A stretch of DNA of 64,000 nt from JAJPKK01 sp963747835 (GCA_963747835.1 CAVVGO010000007.1:496001-560000); one strand, 5' to 3'. Shown: positions 25,566 to 35,024, numbered from the stretch's first letter. Translations and numbers: made by a program. Notes: a model not told the origin generated them from the sequence alone.

Positions 25566-26566
25566 GCGTTGCCGCCCTTGGTCTTTTGCTGCTGCTTTTT
25601 CTTCAGCGCCTCGTCGCGGGCCTGGGCGGCCGCTTCGGACAGCCGGACCGTAACCCGGTCCGGCAGGCGCAGATCGATCACGGTGATGTCGCGGCCCGAC
25701 AGCTTGGAGTTGCGATCGAGCCCGGCGAGCTGTTCGAGTGCATGTTCGAGGTCGGATTCCGGAAGCCGGACGTCGACGCCGTTCTTCAGCCGCAGGTTCC
25801 AGCGCCGCTCGGCGCCCAGCACGGACGCGCGCACATTGGCGCGAATGTCGGGATAACGGTCGAGGAGGGCCAGGAATTCCTTGGCCCGGGTCTCCGCCCC
25901 GGTGCCGACCACCAGCGGCAGCCCGGCATAGCGACGCACCACGTAAGGCTCCAGCACGGTGCCATCGGCGGCGATGACGCCGACACGGCCGGACTTCTGC
26001 CACAGCGCGAAGGCTTCGCGTTCCGACACCGTAATCAGCAGACGATCGGGCAGCAGCTTCTGGACGGTCGCTTCCGCGATCCACGGATTGGTCAAAAGGC
26101 GGACACGGGCATCGGCCACATCGAAGAACAGCAACGAGGCGCGCCCGGTCACGCCCGCGGTCGCCAGGATCTCTTCGCGGCTCAGATGCTTCTGGCCGGT
26201 GAGCGCCACGGTCGCGATATTGAAGCCGATGGCGTTCGCCCCCATGTCGCGCACGTCTTTGAGAACGTCGACGACGGCGGCGAGATGGCCGCCCCGCACG
26301 ATGCCGTAGCCGGCTGTGGCGGCGACGATCAGCGCAAGGGCCGCGACCCCGCCATGACGCGGCAGGCGTCCCACACGTTCAGCCATGCGATCGAGCCGGC
26401 GCTCGAAGCCGCCCCACAAGCCTTTCGGCTCCGATGGGCGCGCACCCTCACCACCGCGCCTCTCGGCACGGCGACGCCGCGAAACGGCCTTCACGAAGCC
26501 GGCAGCCGCCGGACGCGAAGGCGCGGTTTCACTCAGCGATCCAGCGAGGCGTCCTCCACCATCCAT
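25562..26566 (-). CDS. ftsQ: Cell division protein FtsQ
   Basis: 334-aa bitopic membrane protein of the divisome that bridges early and late division proteins. The cytoplasmic N terminus is long and Arg-rich, a membrane helix lies at about residues 72-92 (GGVAALALIVAATAGYGIV), the POTRA domain begins at VALTGQKHLSREEILATAGV, and the beta domain follows (LLFFDVADARVRLLTNPWIAEATVQK...). The start overlaps the end of ddl by 34 bases and the stop overlaps ftsA by four, so ddl-ftsQ-ftsA are translationally coupled. The C terminus is Lys/Gln-rich. Confidence 0.93.
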   Translation of the reverse strand: MDGGGRLAGSLSETAPSRPAAAGFVKAVSRRRRAERRGGEGARPSEPKGLWGGFERRLDRMAERVGRLPRHGGVAALALIVAATAGYGIVRGGHLAAVVDVLKDVRDMGANAIGFNIATVALTGQKHLSREEILATAGVTGRASLLFFDVADARVRLLTNPWIAEATVQKLLPDRLLITVSEREAFALWQKSGRVGVIAADGTVLEPYVVRRYAGLPLVVGTGAETRAKEFLALLDRYPDIRANVRASVLGAERRWNLRLKNGVDVRLPESDLEHALEQLAGLDRNSKLSGRDITVIDLRLPDRVTVRLSEAAAQARDEALKKKQQQKTKGGNA

Positions 26567-27456
26567 TCAACCAGCTCTTCGAACATGATGCCCGCGTGGG
26601 CAGCGAGTTCTGGCACAAGCGACGTCTCGGTCATGCCGGGCTGGGTGTTGACCTCAAGGCAAACAAGCCCCTCCGTCCCCTCCGTGCGGTCGTCGTAACG
26701 AAAGTCCGCGCGGCTCACACCCCGGCACCCGAGCGCCTTATGCGCCAGGAGAGCAAGTCTTCGGACCTCTTGGTAAACATTTGGTTTAAGCGGCGCCGGT
26801 AATAGGTGCCTGGAGCCGCCGGGAGCATATTTTGCCTCGTAGTCGTAGAATTTTACCGTCGGAACGATTTCGATGACCCCAAGGGCATCGTCTCCGACCA
26901 CTGCGCAGGTCAGCTCCTTGCCGGCGATATAGCGCTCGCACAGCAGGCGCTCGCCATAGGACCAATCGTGCCGGGTCAATTCCTGAGGCGGGTGGGCGTG
27001 GGCCTCGGTAACGATGAACACCCCGACACTCGAACCTTCGGCAATCGGCTTGATCACGTAGGGGCGCGGCAGGACGTGGGATTTCGCCGCCTCTTGGCGC
27101 GACACCACGATGCCCTCGGGCACCGCCACGCCAGCGTTCGCCATCACGATCTTGGCGACATCCTTCTGCATGGCAACTGCCGAGGCGAGCGTGCCGGAAT
27201 GGCTGTAGGGAATCTGAAGGATTTCCAGCAAGCCTTGGATGGTGCCGTCCTCGCCGGGACGGCCATGGAGCACATTGAGCGCCACGTCGGGCCGAAGCTG
27301 CGTCAGCACGGTGGCGACATCTCGCGCCACGTCGACGCGGGAAACCTGGTAACCCTTTCGTTCGAGGGCGTCCGCGCAGGCCTTGCCGGACCGCAGCGAC
27401 ACCGCGCGCTCCGCCGACCAGCCACCCATCAGTACGGCAACGTGCTTTTGTTTCAC
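26533..27456 (-). CDS. ddl: D-alanine--D-alanine ligase (ddl part of a fused frame)
   Basis: ATP-grasp ligase that makes the D-Ala-D-Ala end of the cell-wall precursor. Family hallmarks are HVAVLMGGWSAERAVSLRSG at the N terminus, NVLHGRPGEDGTIQGLLE, YVIKPIAEGSSVGV, and the metal-binding end CLEVNTQPGMTETSLVPELA. From the GTG at 27456 it is 307 aa, the normal length, with GGGAA nine bases upstream. That codon lies inside a longer open frame, since no stop separates it from the flavoprotein upstream. So Ddl is made either from this internal GTG or as the C-terminal half of a fusion. The position before ftsQ is the conserved dcw place for ddlB. Confidence 0.88.
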   Translation of the reverse strand: MKQKHVAVLMGGWSAERAVSLRSGKACADALERKGYQVSRVDVARDVATVLTQLRPDVALNVLHGRPGEDGTIQGLLEILQIPYSHSGTLASAVAMQKDVAKIVMANAGVAVPEGIVVSRQEAAKSHVLPRPYVIKPIAEGSSVGVFIVTEAHAHPPQELTRHDWSYGERLLCERYIAGKELTCAVVGDDALGVIEIVPTVKFYDYEAKYAPGGSRHLLPAPLKPNVYQEVRRLALLAHKALGCRGVSRADFRYDDRTEGTEGLVCLEVNTQPGMTETSLVPELAAHAGIMFEELVEWMVEDASLDR

Positions 27457-28692
27457 CGGATTCGTTCCCGCTATTGGTGCCGTGCCGACGTATTGGAGGC
27501 GAGTTCGAGTCGGTATAGAGACACCGTCATAAAGCCATGCCAGACAGCGGAATATGTCGTCCTCCGAGCGGCCCGCATAGGTTTCGCGCACGACATCGCG
27601 AGCGACGTCCTCGGCGTGGTAGACGTCCCACATAGAGCGCGATTCGAGCTGGAGGCGGGCGGTGCGCACCGTGCGCTCGACTTGGTATCGGGCGAATGCA
27701 GCTTCGTAATCGCCCTCCGCAAGCGTGATCAGCGCGGCGAGGCAGACGCCATCCTCGATCGCCATGCAAGCGCCCTGGGCGAACGATTGCAGCGTCGGGT
27801 GGGCGGCGTCGCCCACCATGGTGACGCGGCCGCGGTGCCAGGGCCGGATCGGGTCGCGGTCGGCGAGCGGCCACCGGCGTTCGAGATTCATCAGCCCCAA
27901 CATGGCCCGCAAAGCCGGATGGGTGCCGGCGAAGGTCCGCTCGGCCTCGGCACGGTGAGCGGCCTCATCGAGACGGTCGGCGTAAGTGGGGGTGCGGTAC
28001 ACGGCGACAATATTGAACAAGGTGCCGTGGCGCAGCGGATAATGGACCATGTGGAAGCCCGGCCCGGCCCACAGATAGACGTTCTGCCGCGGCACCGGAT
28101 CAGGCACGGCGCTCATCGGCACAATGGTCCGCTGGGCCACGTAGCCGAACTGGTGCGGCTCGCCCTCCTGGCGAAGCTGCGCCCGGATCACGGAGCGCAG
28201 GCCGTCGGCGCCGATGAGGGCGGCGCCTTCGATGCTGCGGCCGTCGGCGATGTGGACCACCACGCGGTCACCGCGATCCTCGAAACCGGCGGCGGCCGCC
28301 CCCGGTTCGAACGCGACGTTTGGAAGCGCCCGGCAGGCCTCCATCAGAACCTGGTGCAGGTCGACCCGATGAATAATGATGTAGGGATGCCGGAAGCGCG
28401 CCCGGAAAGAAGCGCCAAGCGGAACGCGCGTGATGATGTCGCCCGAATAGGCATCGGGCATAAGGCAGGCATCCGGCACGTCGCCCTTCTCGAGTACCGC
28501 ATCCGTGATGCCGAGCCGGTCGAACATCGGCACCACATTCGGACCGAGTTGGATGCCGTAGCCGATGGCGCCGAATTCGGGCGCCTGTTCAAGAATCCGC
28601 ACGCGCAGCCCGGCGCGGCCCAACCCAAGCGCGGTCGTCAGCCCGCCAAGGCCGCCACCCACGATGATGATCGGTTTGTCGTGTGTCGGCAT
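26533..28692 (-). CDS. FAD-dependent monooxygenase (3-hydroxybenzoate 6-hydroxylase-like) in frame with Ddl
   Basis: One 719-codon frame. Residues 1 to about 400 are a class A flavoprotein monooxygenase: IIIVGGGLGGLTTALGLGRAG (FAD Rossmann), LEQAPEFGAIGYGIQLGPN, the DG motif LIGADGLRSVIR and GDAAHPTLQSFAQGACMAIEDG (second FAD motif). The whole resembles 3-hydroxybenzoate 6-hydroxylases and salicylate hydroxylases, which hydroxylate aromatic acids with NAD(P)H and O2. Its natural end is near CLAWLYDGVSIP. Instead of a stop the frame runs on through TRTRLQYVGTAPIAGTNP into Ddl from about residue 413. The ATG is four bases after the murB stop, so it belongs to the dcw operon, where no such enzyme is usual. 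The fusion may be real, or a stop may have been lost by an indel. Confidence 0.8.
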   Translation of the reverse strand: MPTHDKPIIIVGGGLGGLTTALGLGRAGLRVRILEQAPEFGAIGYGIQLGPNVVPMFDRLGITDAVLEKGDVPDACLMPDAYSGDIITRVPLGASFRARFRHPYIIIHRVDLHQVLMEACRALPNVAFEPGAAAAGFEDRGDRVVVHIADGRSIEGAALIGADGLRSVIRAQLRQEGEPHQFGYVAQRTIVPMSAVPDPVPRQNVYLWAGPGFHMVHYPLRHGTLFNIVAVYRTPTYADRLDEAAHRAEAERTFAGTHPALRAMLGLMNLERRWPLADRDPIRPWHRGRVTMVGDAAHPTLQSFAQGACMAIEDGVCLAALITLAEGDYEAAFARYQVERTVRTARLQLESRSMWDVYHAEDVARDVVRETYAGRSEDDIFRCLAWLYDGVSIPTRTRLQYVGTAPIAGTNPVKQKHVAVLMGGWSAERAVSLRSGKACADALERKGYQVSRVDVARDVATVLTQLRPDVALNVLHGRPGEDGTIQGLLEILQIPYSHSGTLASAVAMQKDVAKIVMANAGVAVPEGIVVSRQEAAKSHVLPRPYVIKPIAEGSSVGVFIVTEAHAHPPQELTRHDWSYGERLLCERYIAGKELTCAVVGDDALGVIEIVPTVKFYDYEAKYAPGGSRHLLPAPLKPNVYQEVRRLALLAHKALGCRGVSRADFRYDDRTEGTEGLVCLEVNTQPGMTETSLVPELAAHAGIMFEELVEWMVEDASLDR

Positions 28693-28696
28693 GCAT

Positions 28697-29620
28697 TCAC
28701 CCTTGCGCTACCCCGATCCGCTTGATCTCCCATTCGAGATCGAGGCCGGATTTCTCGCGGACGCGCGTCCTTACCGTTTCGCCGAGCGTCTCGATGTCGC
28801 AGGCACTGGCGCCGCCCCGGTTGATGAGGAAGTTGCAGTGCATTTCTGATACCTGCGCTCCGCCGATTTTCAAGCCGCGACAGCCGGCTTCGTCGATCAG
28901 TTGCCAGGCCTTGCGGCCGGGCGGATTCTTGAATGTGGAACCTCCGGTACGGCTCTTGATCGGCTGGGTGGCCTCGCGGCTTTCGGTGATCTTGTCCATC
29001 TCGGCGCTGATGACGGCCGGATCGCCGGGCGCGCCCTGAAACAGCGCCTGGGTGAAGATCACATCATCGGGCGCGCCGCAATGGCGATAAGTGTAGTGCA
29101 TGTCGGCATTGGCGAAAGTACGGATATGGCCGCGGCGGTCGACGCCGCGCGCTTCGATCAGCACGTCCTTGGTCTCGCCCCCGTAGGCGCCCCCGTTCAT
29201 CCGCAACGCGCCTCCGATCGCGCCCGGAATGCCGCGCAGGAACGACAGGCCGGCGATCGCCGCGTCCTGGGCGGCGCGCGCGACCTTCACGTCCGGCACC
29301 GCGGCGCCGGCGCGGATGCGGGCACCGCTCTCGATACCTATTTCGCCGAAGCCGCGGCCGAGCCGGATCACCACGCCCGCCACGCCTGCGTCACGCACGA
29401 TGAGATTGGAGCCGAGGCCGATGACGGTGACCGCGATGTCCTCCGGCAGAGCCATCAGGAATGCGGACAGATCTTCCTCGTCCTCCGGCATGAACAGCAC
29501 CTGCGCCGGCCCGCCGACGCGGAACCACGTCAGTTCGGCAAGCGGCTGGTTGGCGATGAGCCGCCCGCGCACGCCAGGCATTCGGTCTTTAAGGTCCGGA
29601 ACAAGGTCCGAGAAATTCAT
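28697..29620 (-). CDS. murB: UDP-N-acetylenolpyruvoylglucosamine reductase MurB
   Basis: 307-aa cytoplasmic flavoenzyme reducing UDP-GlcNAc-enolpyruvate to UDP-MurNAc. FAD-binding and catalytic motifs are present: LAELTWFRVGGPAQVLF, VIGLGSNLIVRD, FLRGIPGAIGGALRMNGGAYGGE, and the proton donor in GGSTFKNPPG. The C-terminal SEMHCNFLINRGGASACDIE is typical of type IIa enzymes. The length is normal. It starts six bases after murC. Confidence 0.95.
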   Translation of the reverse strand: MNFSDLVPDLKDRMPGVRGRLIANQPLAELTWFRVGGPAQVLFMPEDEEDLSAFLMALPEDIAVTVIGLGSNLIVRDAGVAGVVIRLGRGFGEIGIESGARIRAGAAVPDVKVARAAQDAAIAGLSFLRGIPGAIGGALRMNGGAYGGETKDVLIEARGVDRRGHIRTFANADMHYTYRHCGAPDDVIFTQALFQGAPGDPAVISAEMDKITESREATQPIKSRTGGSTFKNPPGRKAWQLIDEAGCRGLKIGGAQVSEMHCNFLINRGGASACDIETLGETVRTRVREKSGLDLEWEIKRIGVAQG

Positions 29621-29626
29621 GATACG

Positions 29627-31039
29627 TCACGCCGCCTCGCCAAGCGCTGCGAGTTCGTCGGGCAGCGCATAGGCCCACTGGGTGATGCTGCCGGCGCCAA
29701 GGCACACTACGTAGTCGCCGGACCGGGCGATGTTCTTCACGATCCCGGCAAGTTGCTGCGGGCCGTCGAGCGCCACCACATGGCGGTGCCCCCGCGACCG
29801 CATCCCGGCAATCAGGCTGTCGCGATCGGCGCCGGCGATCGGCGCCTCGCCGGCGGGGTACACGGGGGCGACGATCACGCTGTCGGCGTCATTGAAGCAG
29901 GTGCAGAACGCCTCGAACAGGGATTGCAGGCGGGTATAGCGATGCGGCTGAACCACGGCGATGACCTGGCCGGCGGTGGATTCCCGCGCCGCCTTGAGCA
30001 CCGCTGCGATCTCCACCGGGTGGTGCCCGTAGTCGTCGATGACCGTTATCCCATTCCACCCCCCGGTACGGGTGAAGCGGCGCCGAACGCCGCCGAACGC
30101 CGACAGCGCCTTGCGAATCAGGTCGTCGGAAATGCCGAGGTCGTGGGCAACCGCGATTGCCGCGGTGGCGTTGAGGGCGTTGTGGCGGCCCGGCATCGGC
30201 AAAGTAAGGTCGTCGATCGTGTGGGTGTCATCGCCGGCGCGGTCGCGGAACACAACGGAGAAACGCGAGCGCCCGTCCACATGATCGAGCCCTACGAGCC
30301 GCACGTCGGCTTGCGGATTCTCCCCATAGGTGACGATGCGGCGATCCTCGATGCGGCCGACCAGCGTGTGCACCACCGGGTGGTCGGTGCACATGACAGC
30401 GAAGCCGTAAAACGGCACGTTTTCGACGAAGGCCTGGAAGGCGGCCTGCACGGCATCGAACGTCTTGAAGTGATCGAGGTGTTCGGGATCCACGTTGGTG
30501 ACGATGGCGATATCGGCCGGCAGCTTGAGAAAGGTGCCGTCGGATTCATCGGCCTCGACCACCATCCAGTCGCCGGCGCCGAGACGCGCGTTGGTGCCAT
30601 AGGCGTTGATGATGCCACCATTGATGACGGTCGGGTCGAGATGTCCGGCGTCGAGCAGCGTCGCAACCAGCGAGGTCGTGGTGGTCTTGCCGTGGGTACC
30701 GGCGATGGCGATGCAGCTCTTGAGCCGCATCAACTCGGCCAGCATTTCGGCGCGGCGCACGACCGGCAGCCGGTTCGCCCGCGCCGCAATCAGCTCGGGA
30801 TTGTCGCGCCTGATCGCCGAGGACACCACGAGCACGTCGGCGCCATCCACGTTGGCGGCGGCGTGGCCGATCGTCACCGCAATGCCCTTGTCGCGCAGCC
30901 GCTTGACGTTGGCGCTTTCGGCGACGTCGGAGCCCTTCACCGTGTAGCCGAGATTGGCCAGCACCTCGGCGATGCCGCTCATGCCGATGCCGCCGATGCC
31001 GACGAAATGGATGGTGCCGGTTTCGCGCGGCAGTTTCAT
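29627..31039 (-). CDS. murC: UDP-N-acetylmuramate--L-alanine ligase MurC
   Basis: 470-aa ATP-dependent ligase adding L-Ala to UDP-MurNAc. The N-terminal Rossmann motif is IHFVGIGGIGMSGIAEVLANLGY, the ATP P-loop is IAIAGTHGKTTTTSLVA, the Mg/ATP region is EADESDGTFLKL followed by NVDPEHLDHF, and the C-terminal domain carries VIDDYGHHPVEIAAVL and QPHRYTR. The length is normal. A gap of 126 bases separates it from murG, the longest inside this part of the cluster, with no gene in it. Confidence 0.96.
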   Translation of the reverse strand: MKLPRETGTIHFVGIGGIGMSGIAEVLANLGYTVKGSDVAESANVKRLRDKGIAVTIGHAAANVDGADVLVVSSAIRRDNPELIAARANRLPVVRRAEMLAELMRLKSCIAIAGTHGKTTTTSLVATLLDAGHLDPTVINGGIINAYGTNARLGAGDWMVVEADESDGTFLKLPADIAIVTNVDPEHLDHFKTFDAVQAAFQAFVENVPFYGFAVMCTDHPVVHTLVGRIEDRRIVTYGENPQADVRLVGLDHVDGRSRFSVVFRDRAGDDTHTIDDLTLPMPGRHNALNATAAIAVAHDLGISDDLIRKALSAFGGVRRRFTRTGGWNGITVIDDYGHHPVEIAAVLKAARESTAGQVIAVVQPHRYTRLQSLFEAFCTCFNDADSVIVAPVYPAGEAPIAGADRDSLIAGMRSRGHRHVVALDGPQQLAGIVKNIARSGDYVVCLGAGSITQWAYALPDELAALGEAA

Positions 31040-31165
31040 GGTGCCCCCGTCAATCGGATCACACGGTGCTGATTCTCCGCACGCCCCGTGGAAAAGGGCG
31101 ATAGAGAGCCCGAGCCCGATGCAATTGGTCTCGGCATAGCGCGGTGCCGGCGCCGTGGGAAGTCC

Positions 31166-32302
31166 TCAGGGCGTGGCCCCTGCCGACGCCTGCGCCTTCG
31201 CTGCAATCTTCGCGACTTTCAACACCAGGTCCGCCAACCGGTCGGCGGCGTCGAGGATGCCCTGGCTTCGCGCTGAGGCCGCCATGGCGGCGAGCCTGGC
31301 CGGGTCGGCGGCGAGCCTTGCAATCTCGGCGGCAACGCGATCGGGCGTGAAGCCCGGCTGTTCCATCATGATGGCGCCGCCGACCCGTTCCAGCATGCCG
31401 GCATTCGCGCGCTGGTCCTGGTCGAGCGCGTGAGGGAGCGGCACCAGGATCGATGGCCGCCCGATCGCGGCGAGTTCCGCAACCGTGGACGCTCCCGAGC
31501 GCGACAGCACGAGATGGCTCGCCGCCATCCGGCGCGGCAGGTCGGCGAAGAACGGCTCGACCTCGGCCGCGACACCCATGACCGCATAGGCGGCGCGGAC
31601 CCGGGCCATGTCCTCCTCGCGCGCCTGCTGGGTGACGGCGAGCCGCGCTCGCACCGACATCGGGACGAACTCGATCGCGGCCGGCACGATGTCGGCCATG
31701 ATGCGGGCGCCCTGGCTGCCGCCGAAGGCGAGAATGCGGAACGGGCCGCCGGTGTCCGGATAGGGCGTCGCGGCCGCCTCGACCACCGCGGGCCGGATCG
31801 GATTTCCGGTGTGCGTCGCCTTGGCGGCAAGGCGTGGACTTTCGGCGAAAAGTCCGCGGAAGCCCGTTGCGATCGCCCGCACCCGCGGACCGAGCAGCCG
31901 GTTGGCCCGTCCGAGCACGGCGTTCTGCTCATGAATGACGGTCGGAATGAACCTGAGCCAGGCGGCAAGCACTGGCGGAATGGTCGGGTACCCCCCGAAG
32001 CCGATCACGGCGGCGGGCCGCAATTCGCGCATGAGCCGCAACGCCTCGGTCAGGCCGCGGCCGAGCCGTGCCGTGGTGCGCACCACGCTGAGAGGATCGC
32101 GTCCCGCAAAGGTCGCGCTGGCGACGATGTGGGTGGCGCGGCCCGGGAACGCTCCGTAGCGGGTGGCGCGCTCGTCGGTGACGAGGTCGACCGTGACGCC
32201 GCGCCCGATCAACGCGAGGCTCAGCGCCTCGGCGGGAAACAAATGGCCCCCGGTCCCGCCCGCGGCAACGACGACCAGTGGTGCGCCGTCGCGTTCCGCC
32301 AT
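31166..32302 (-). CDS. murG: MurG glycosyltransferase (lipid II synthesis)
   Basis: 378-aa peripheral membrane GT28 enzyme that adds GlcNAc to lipid I on the inner face of the membrane. Key motifs are VVVAAGGTGGHLFPAEAL (G-loop 1), AVIGFGGYPTIPPVLAAW, IHEQNAVLGRANRLL, FGGSQGARIMAD (G-loop 3) and LSRSGASTVAEL followed by PLPHALDQDQRANA (UDP-GlcNAc binding). Its ATG shares one base with the ftsW stop (TGATG), so the two are coupled. Confidence 0.96.
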   Translation of the reverse strand: MAERDGAPLVVVAAGGTGGHLFPAEALSLALIGRGVTVDLVTDERATRYGAFPGRATHIVASATFAGRDPLSVVRTTARLGRGLTEALRLMRELRPAAVIGFGGYPTIPPVLAAWLRFIPTVIHEQNAVLGRANRLLGPRVRAIATGFRGLFAESPRLAAKATHTGNPIRPAVVEAAATPYPDTGGPFRILAFGGSQGARIMADIVPAAIEFVPMSVRARLAVTQQAREEDMARVRAAYAVMGVAAEVEPFFADLPRRMAASHLVLSRSGASTVAELAAIGRPSILVPLPHALDQDQRANAGMLERVGGAIMMEQPGFTPDRVAAEIARLAADPARLAAMAASARSQGILDAADRLADLVLKVAKIAAKAQASAGATP

Positions 32303-33474
32303 CAGGCCGTGCTCCCCGCCATCGCGATCGTGCGGCGCATTGGATCAGGTGCGGGTAGCGCCAGCAGCGTCGTGCGCGGGCGTTCGCGGCTGAGCGCAAG
32401 CAACATGCCCATGCCGTAGGCGAGCGAAATCATCGATGACCCGCCATAGGAGATGAAGGGAAGCGTCATTCCCTTGGCCGGGATGAGCGCGAGGTTGACC
32501 GCCATGTTGATGGCCGACTGGGCGCCGAACAGGATGGCGAGCCCGGCGGTCGCGAAGCGCGCAAACGGGTCGTCATTGTGCCTCGCCTTGAACAACGCGC
32601 GCAGCACCACGAACGCAAACAGCGACACCAGCAAAAGGCAAAGCACAATGCCGAACTCCTCAGCTGCCACCGCGAAAACGAAATCGGCATGGCTGTCCGG
32701 CAGGATGCGCTTGACCGTGCCCTCACCGGGTCCTTGGCCTAACCAGCCGCCGCGATAGAACAATTCCACTGCCGTGTCGACCTGGAAGGTGTCGCCGGAG
32801 GCCGGATCGAGGAAGCGCTGGATGCGGCGCGCCACATGCGGAATGGTCGCATAGGCCCCGGCGAGTCCGATCGCCGCCGTGCCGCCGAGCCCGGCGACCC
32901 AGATCATCCGCATGCCGGCCATGAAGAACAGCGCGCCCCATACCAGCGCGATCAGCATGGTCTGGCCGAAATCAGGCTGCAGCACCAGCACGCCCACGAC
33001 CGCCAGCAGCAGCACCAGCGAGAACGTCGTGGCCGGCACGTCCGATTTGCGCGATAATTCGGCGAACAGCCAGGAAATCAGGATCACGAAGGCGGGCTTG
33101 AGGAATTCCGACGGCTGGATGTTGATGCCGAGGAGAACGATCCAGCGCCGCGCGCCCTTCACCTCGGCGCCGAAGAACAGGGTCGCGACCACAAACGCGA
33201 AGCTGAGGATGAAGATGACGAGGGCAATGCGCCTGATCTGGCGCGGCGGCAGGAACGATGTCGCCACCATGATGCCGATCGCCGGAATCAGATAGAGCAC
33301 GTGGCGGTCGACGAAATAGAACGGGTCGAGCCCCAGACGCGCCGCCACCGGCGGGCTTGCGGCAAGCGACAGGACGACGCCGCCCAGCATGATGGCGCCA
33401 AGCGCCGCCAGCATCAAACGGTCGATCGTCCACCACCAAGCCGCAAACGGCGTTCGTTCGGCGCGCGAAACCAT
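32302..33474 (-). CDS. ftsW: FtsW, SEDS-family septal peptidoglycan polymerase
   Basis: 390-aa integral membrane protein with about ten helices, the lipid II polymerase partner of FtsI. SEDS hallmarks are KGARRWIVLLGINIQPSEFLKP, the catalytic-loop region TAVELFYRGGWLGQGPGEGTVK followed by LPDSHADFVFAVAAEEFG, and the late signature MTLPFISYGGSSM. The start MVSRAERTPFAAWWW is normal. It lies between murD (80 bases) and murG (one-base overlap). Confidence 0.95.
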   Translation of the reverse strand: MVSRAERTPFAAWWWTIDRLMLAALGAIMLGGVVLSLAASPPVAARLGLDPFYFVDRHVLYLIPAIGIMVATSFLPPRQIRRIALVIFILSFAFVVATLFFGAEVKGARRWIVLLGINIQPSEFLKPAFVILISWLFAELSRKSDVPATTFSLVLLLAVVGVLVLQPDFGQTMLIALVWGALFFMAGMRMIWVAGLGGTAAIGLAGAYATIPHVARRIQRFLDPASGDTFQVDTAVELFYRGGWLGQGPGEGTVKRILPDSHADFVFAVAAEEFGIVLCLLLVSLFAFVVLRALFKARHNDDPFARFATAGLAILFGAQSAINMAVNLALIPAKGMTLPFISYGGSSMISLAYGMGMLLALSRERPRTTLLALPAPDPMRRTIAMAGSTA

Positions 33475-33554
33475 GGTCAGGCTCCCTCAAGGTCTACCGA
33501 AGGTCTGCCCAAATATGGTTGCCAGCCTGTTAAGAAAATATTTCGATTTGAACT

Positions 33555-34961
33555 TCACAACAGCGCCGGCGGGATGACGCCGGGACGCTTCTGGACGAGA
33601 TCGCGGAACACCGTGCCGCGGGCCTCGAAGCTCTGGAACTGATCGAACGACGCGCAGGCTGGCGACAGCAGCACCACTGCATGATCGAGGCCGGAAGCCT
33701 CCGCGTCCCGCGCCGCTTCTTCGACGGCGCGATCAAGGGTGCCGGCCATCACATGGTCGACCTTGCCGTCGAGCGTCGCGGCGAACGCCTCGGCGGCATC
33801 GCCAATCAGATAGGCCTTGCGGATGCGCGGAAAAAATCCCGACAGCGAGCCGATACCCCCGGTCTTGGGTTTGCCACCGGCGATCCAGAAGATGTCGCTG
33901 AAGCAGGCGAGCGCCTGGGCGGCGGAATCCGCGTTGGTGGCCTTGGAATCGTTGATGAACAGCACCCTGTCCTTGCGACCGACCTCCTCCATCCGATGGG
34001 CGAGCCCGGGAAACGACCGCAAGCCGGCCTGAATGGCGCGCAGATCGAGGCCGAGCGCCAGCGCGGCCGCGACCGCGCAGGCGGCGTTCTGGGCGTTATG
34101 GCGGCCGCGTAGCGAGCCAATGCCACCGAGTTGCGCGATCTCGCGGCCGGTTCCGCCGGTCGCCTGAACGATACGCTCGGCGTCCACGTAGACCCCGTAG
34201 GCGAGCGGCCGCCGCACCGACACGCGGGTCACCGTCGTGCCGGCCTGCTCGGCGCGGTCGGCGACCGCCTGGCAAAAATTGTCGTCGACGCCGACGACCG
34301 CGGTGCCGCCGCGCTGGACCCCGGCGATGAGCCTTTCCTTGACGGCACCATAGTTCGCGAGCGAGCCGTGGCGGTCGAGATGGTCCTCGCTGAGATTGAT
34401 CAGGATTCCGATCGATGGATCGATGCTGGGCGCGAGGTCGATCTGAAATGACGAGCACTCGATCACGTGTACGCGGCCGCGTTGGGGCGTTTCCAGCGAC
34501 AGGATCGCGGTTCCGATATTGCCGCCGAGTTGGGTGTCGAATCCGGCGGCGGCGCACAAATGAGCGATGAGCGCCGTCGTGGTCGACTTGCCGTTGGTAC
34601 CGGTAATGGCAACGAATGACGCGTCCGGCGCATGGGCGCGGCGCTCGCGGCAGAACAACTCGATATCGCCGATCACTTCGACCGCCATGGCGCGGGCGAG
34701 CCCGACCGACCAATGCGGCGCCGGATGCGTCAGCGGAACGCCGGGCGTCAGCACCAAAGCCGCGATCCGGCTCCAGTCGAGGTCGCGAAGATCGCCGACC
34801 GGAATCCCGGCGCGCCCTGCATGTTCGATGCGCGCTTGGCTGTCGTCCCAGCCGACGACATCTGCGCCGCCCGCGAACAGCGCGCTCGCCGCGATGAGGC
34901 CGGAGCCGCCGAGGCCGAACACGGCGACCTTCTTGCCGGCAAACGTGGTAATCGCGATCAT
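33555..34961 (-). CDS. murD: UDP-N-acetylmuramoyl-L-alanine--D-glutamate ligase MurD
   Basis: 468-aa ATP-dependent ligase adding D-Glu to UDP-MurNAc-Ala. The N-terminal domain carries KVAVFGLGGSGLIAASALFAGG, the P-loop is FVAITGTNGKSTTTALIAHL, NLSEDHLDRHGSL supplies metal and ATP ligands, and the C-terminal domain carries FINDSKATNADSAAQAL and WIAGGKPK. The length is normal for the family. Confidence 0.96.
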   Translation of the reverse strand: MIAITTFAGKKVAVFGLGGSGLIAASALFAGGADVVGWDDSQARIEHAGRAGIPVGDLRDLDWSRIAALVLTPGVPLTHPAPHWSVGLARAMAVEVIGDIELFCRERRAHAPDASFVAITGTNGKSTTTALIAHLCAAAGFDTQLGGNIGTAILSLETPQRGRVHVIECSSFQIDLAPSIDPSIGILINLSEDHLDRHGSLANYGAVKERLIAGVQRGGTAVVGVDDNFCQAVADRAEQAGTTVTRVSVRRPLAYGVYVDAERIVQATGGTGREIAQLGGIGSLRGRHNAQNAACAVAAALALGLDLRAIQAGLRSFPGLAHRMEEVGRKDRVLFINDSKATNADSAAQALACFSDIFWIAGGKPKTGGIGSLSGFFPRIRKAYLIGDAAEAFAATLDGKVDHVMAGTLDRAVEEAARDAEASGLDHAVVLLSPACASFDQFQSFEARGTVFRDLVQKRPGVIPPALL

Positions 34962-35024
34962 CTTCGCATCGCGCGCCTGTGGGAGCGATACAAACGTCCG
35001 GCTTCATTGCGGGTCATCGCGCCG

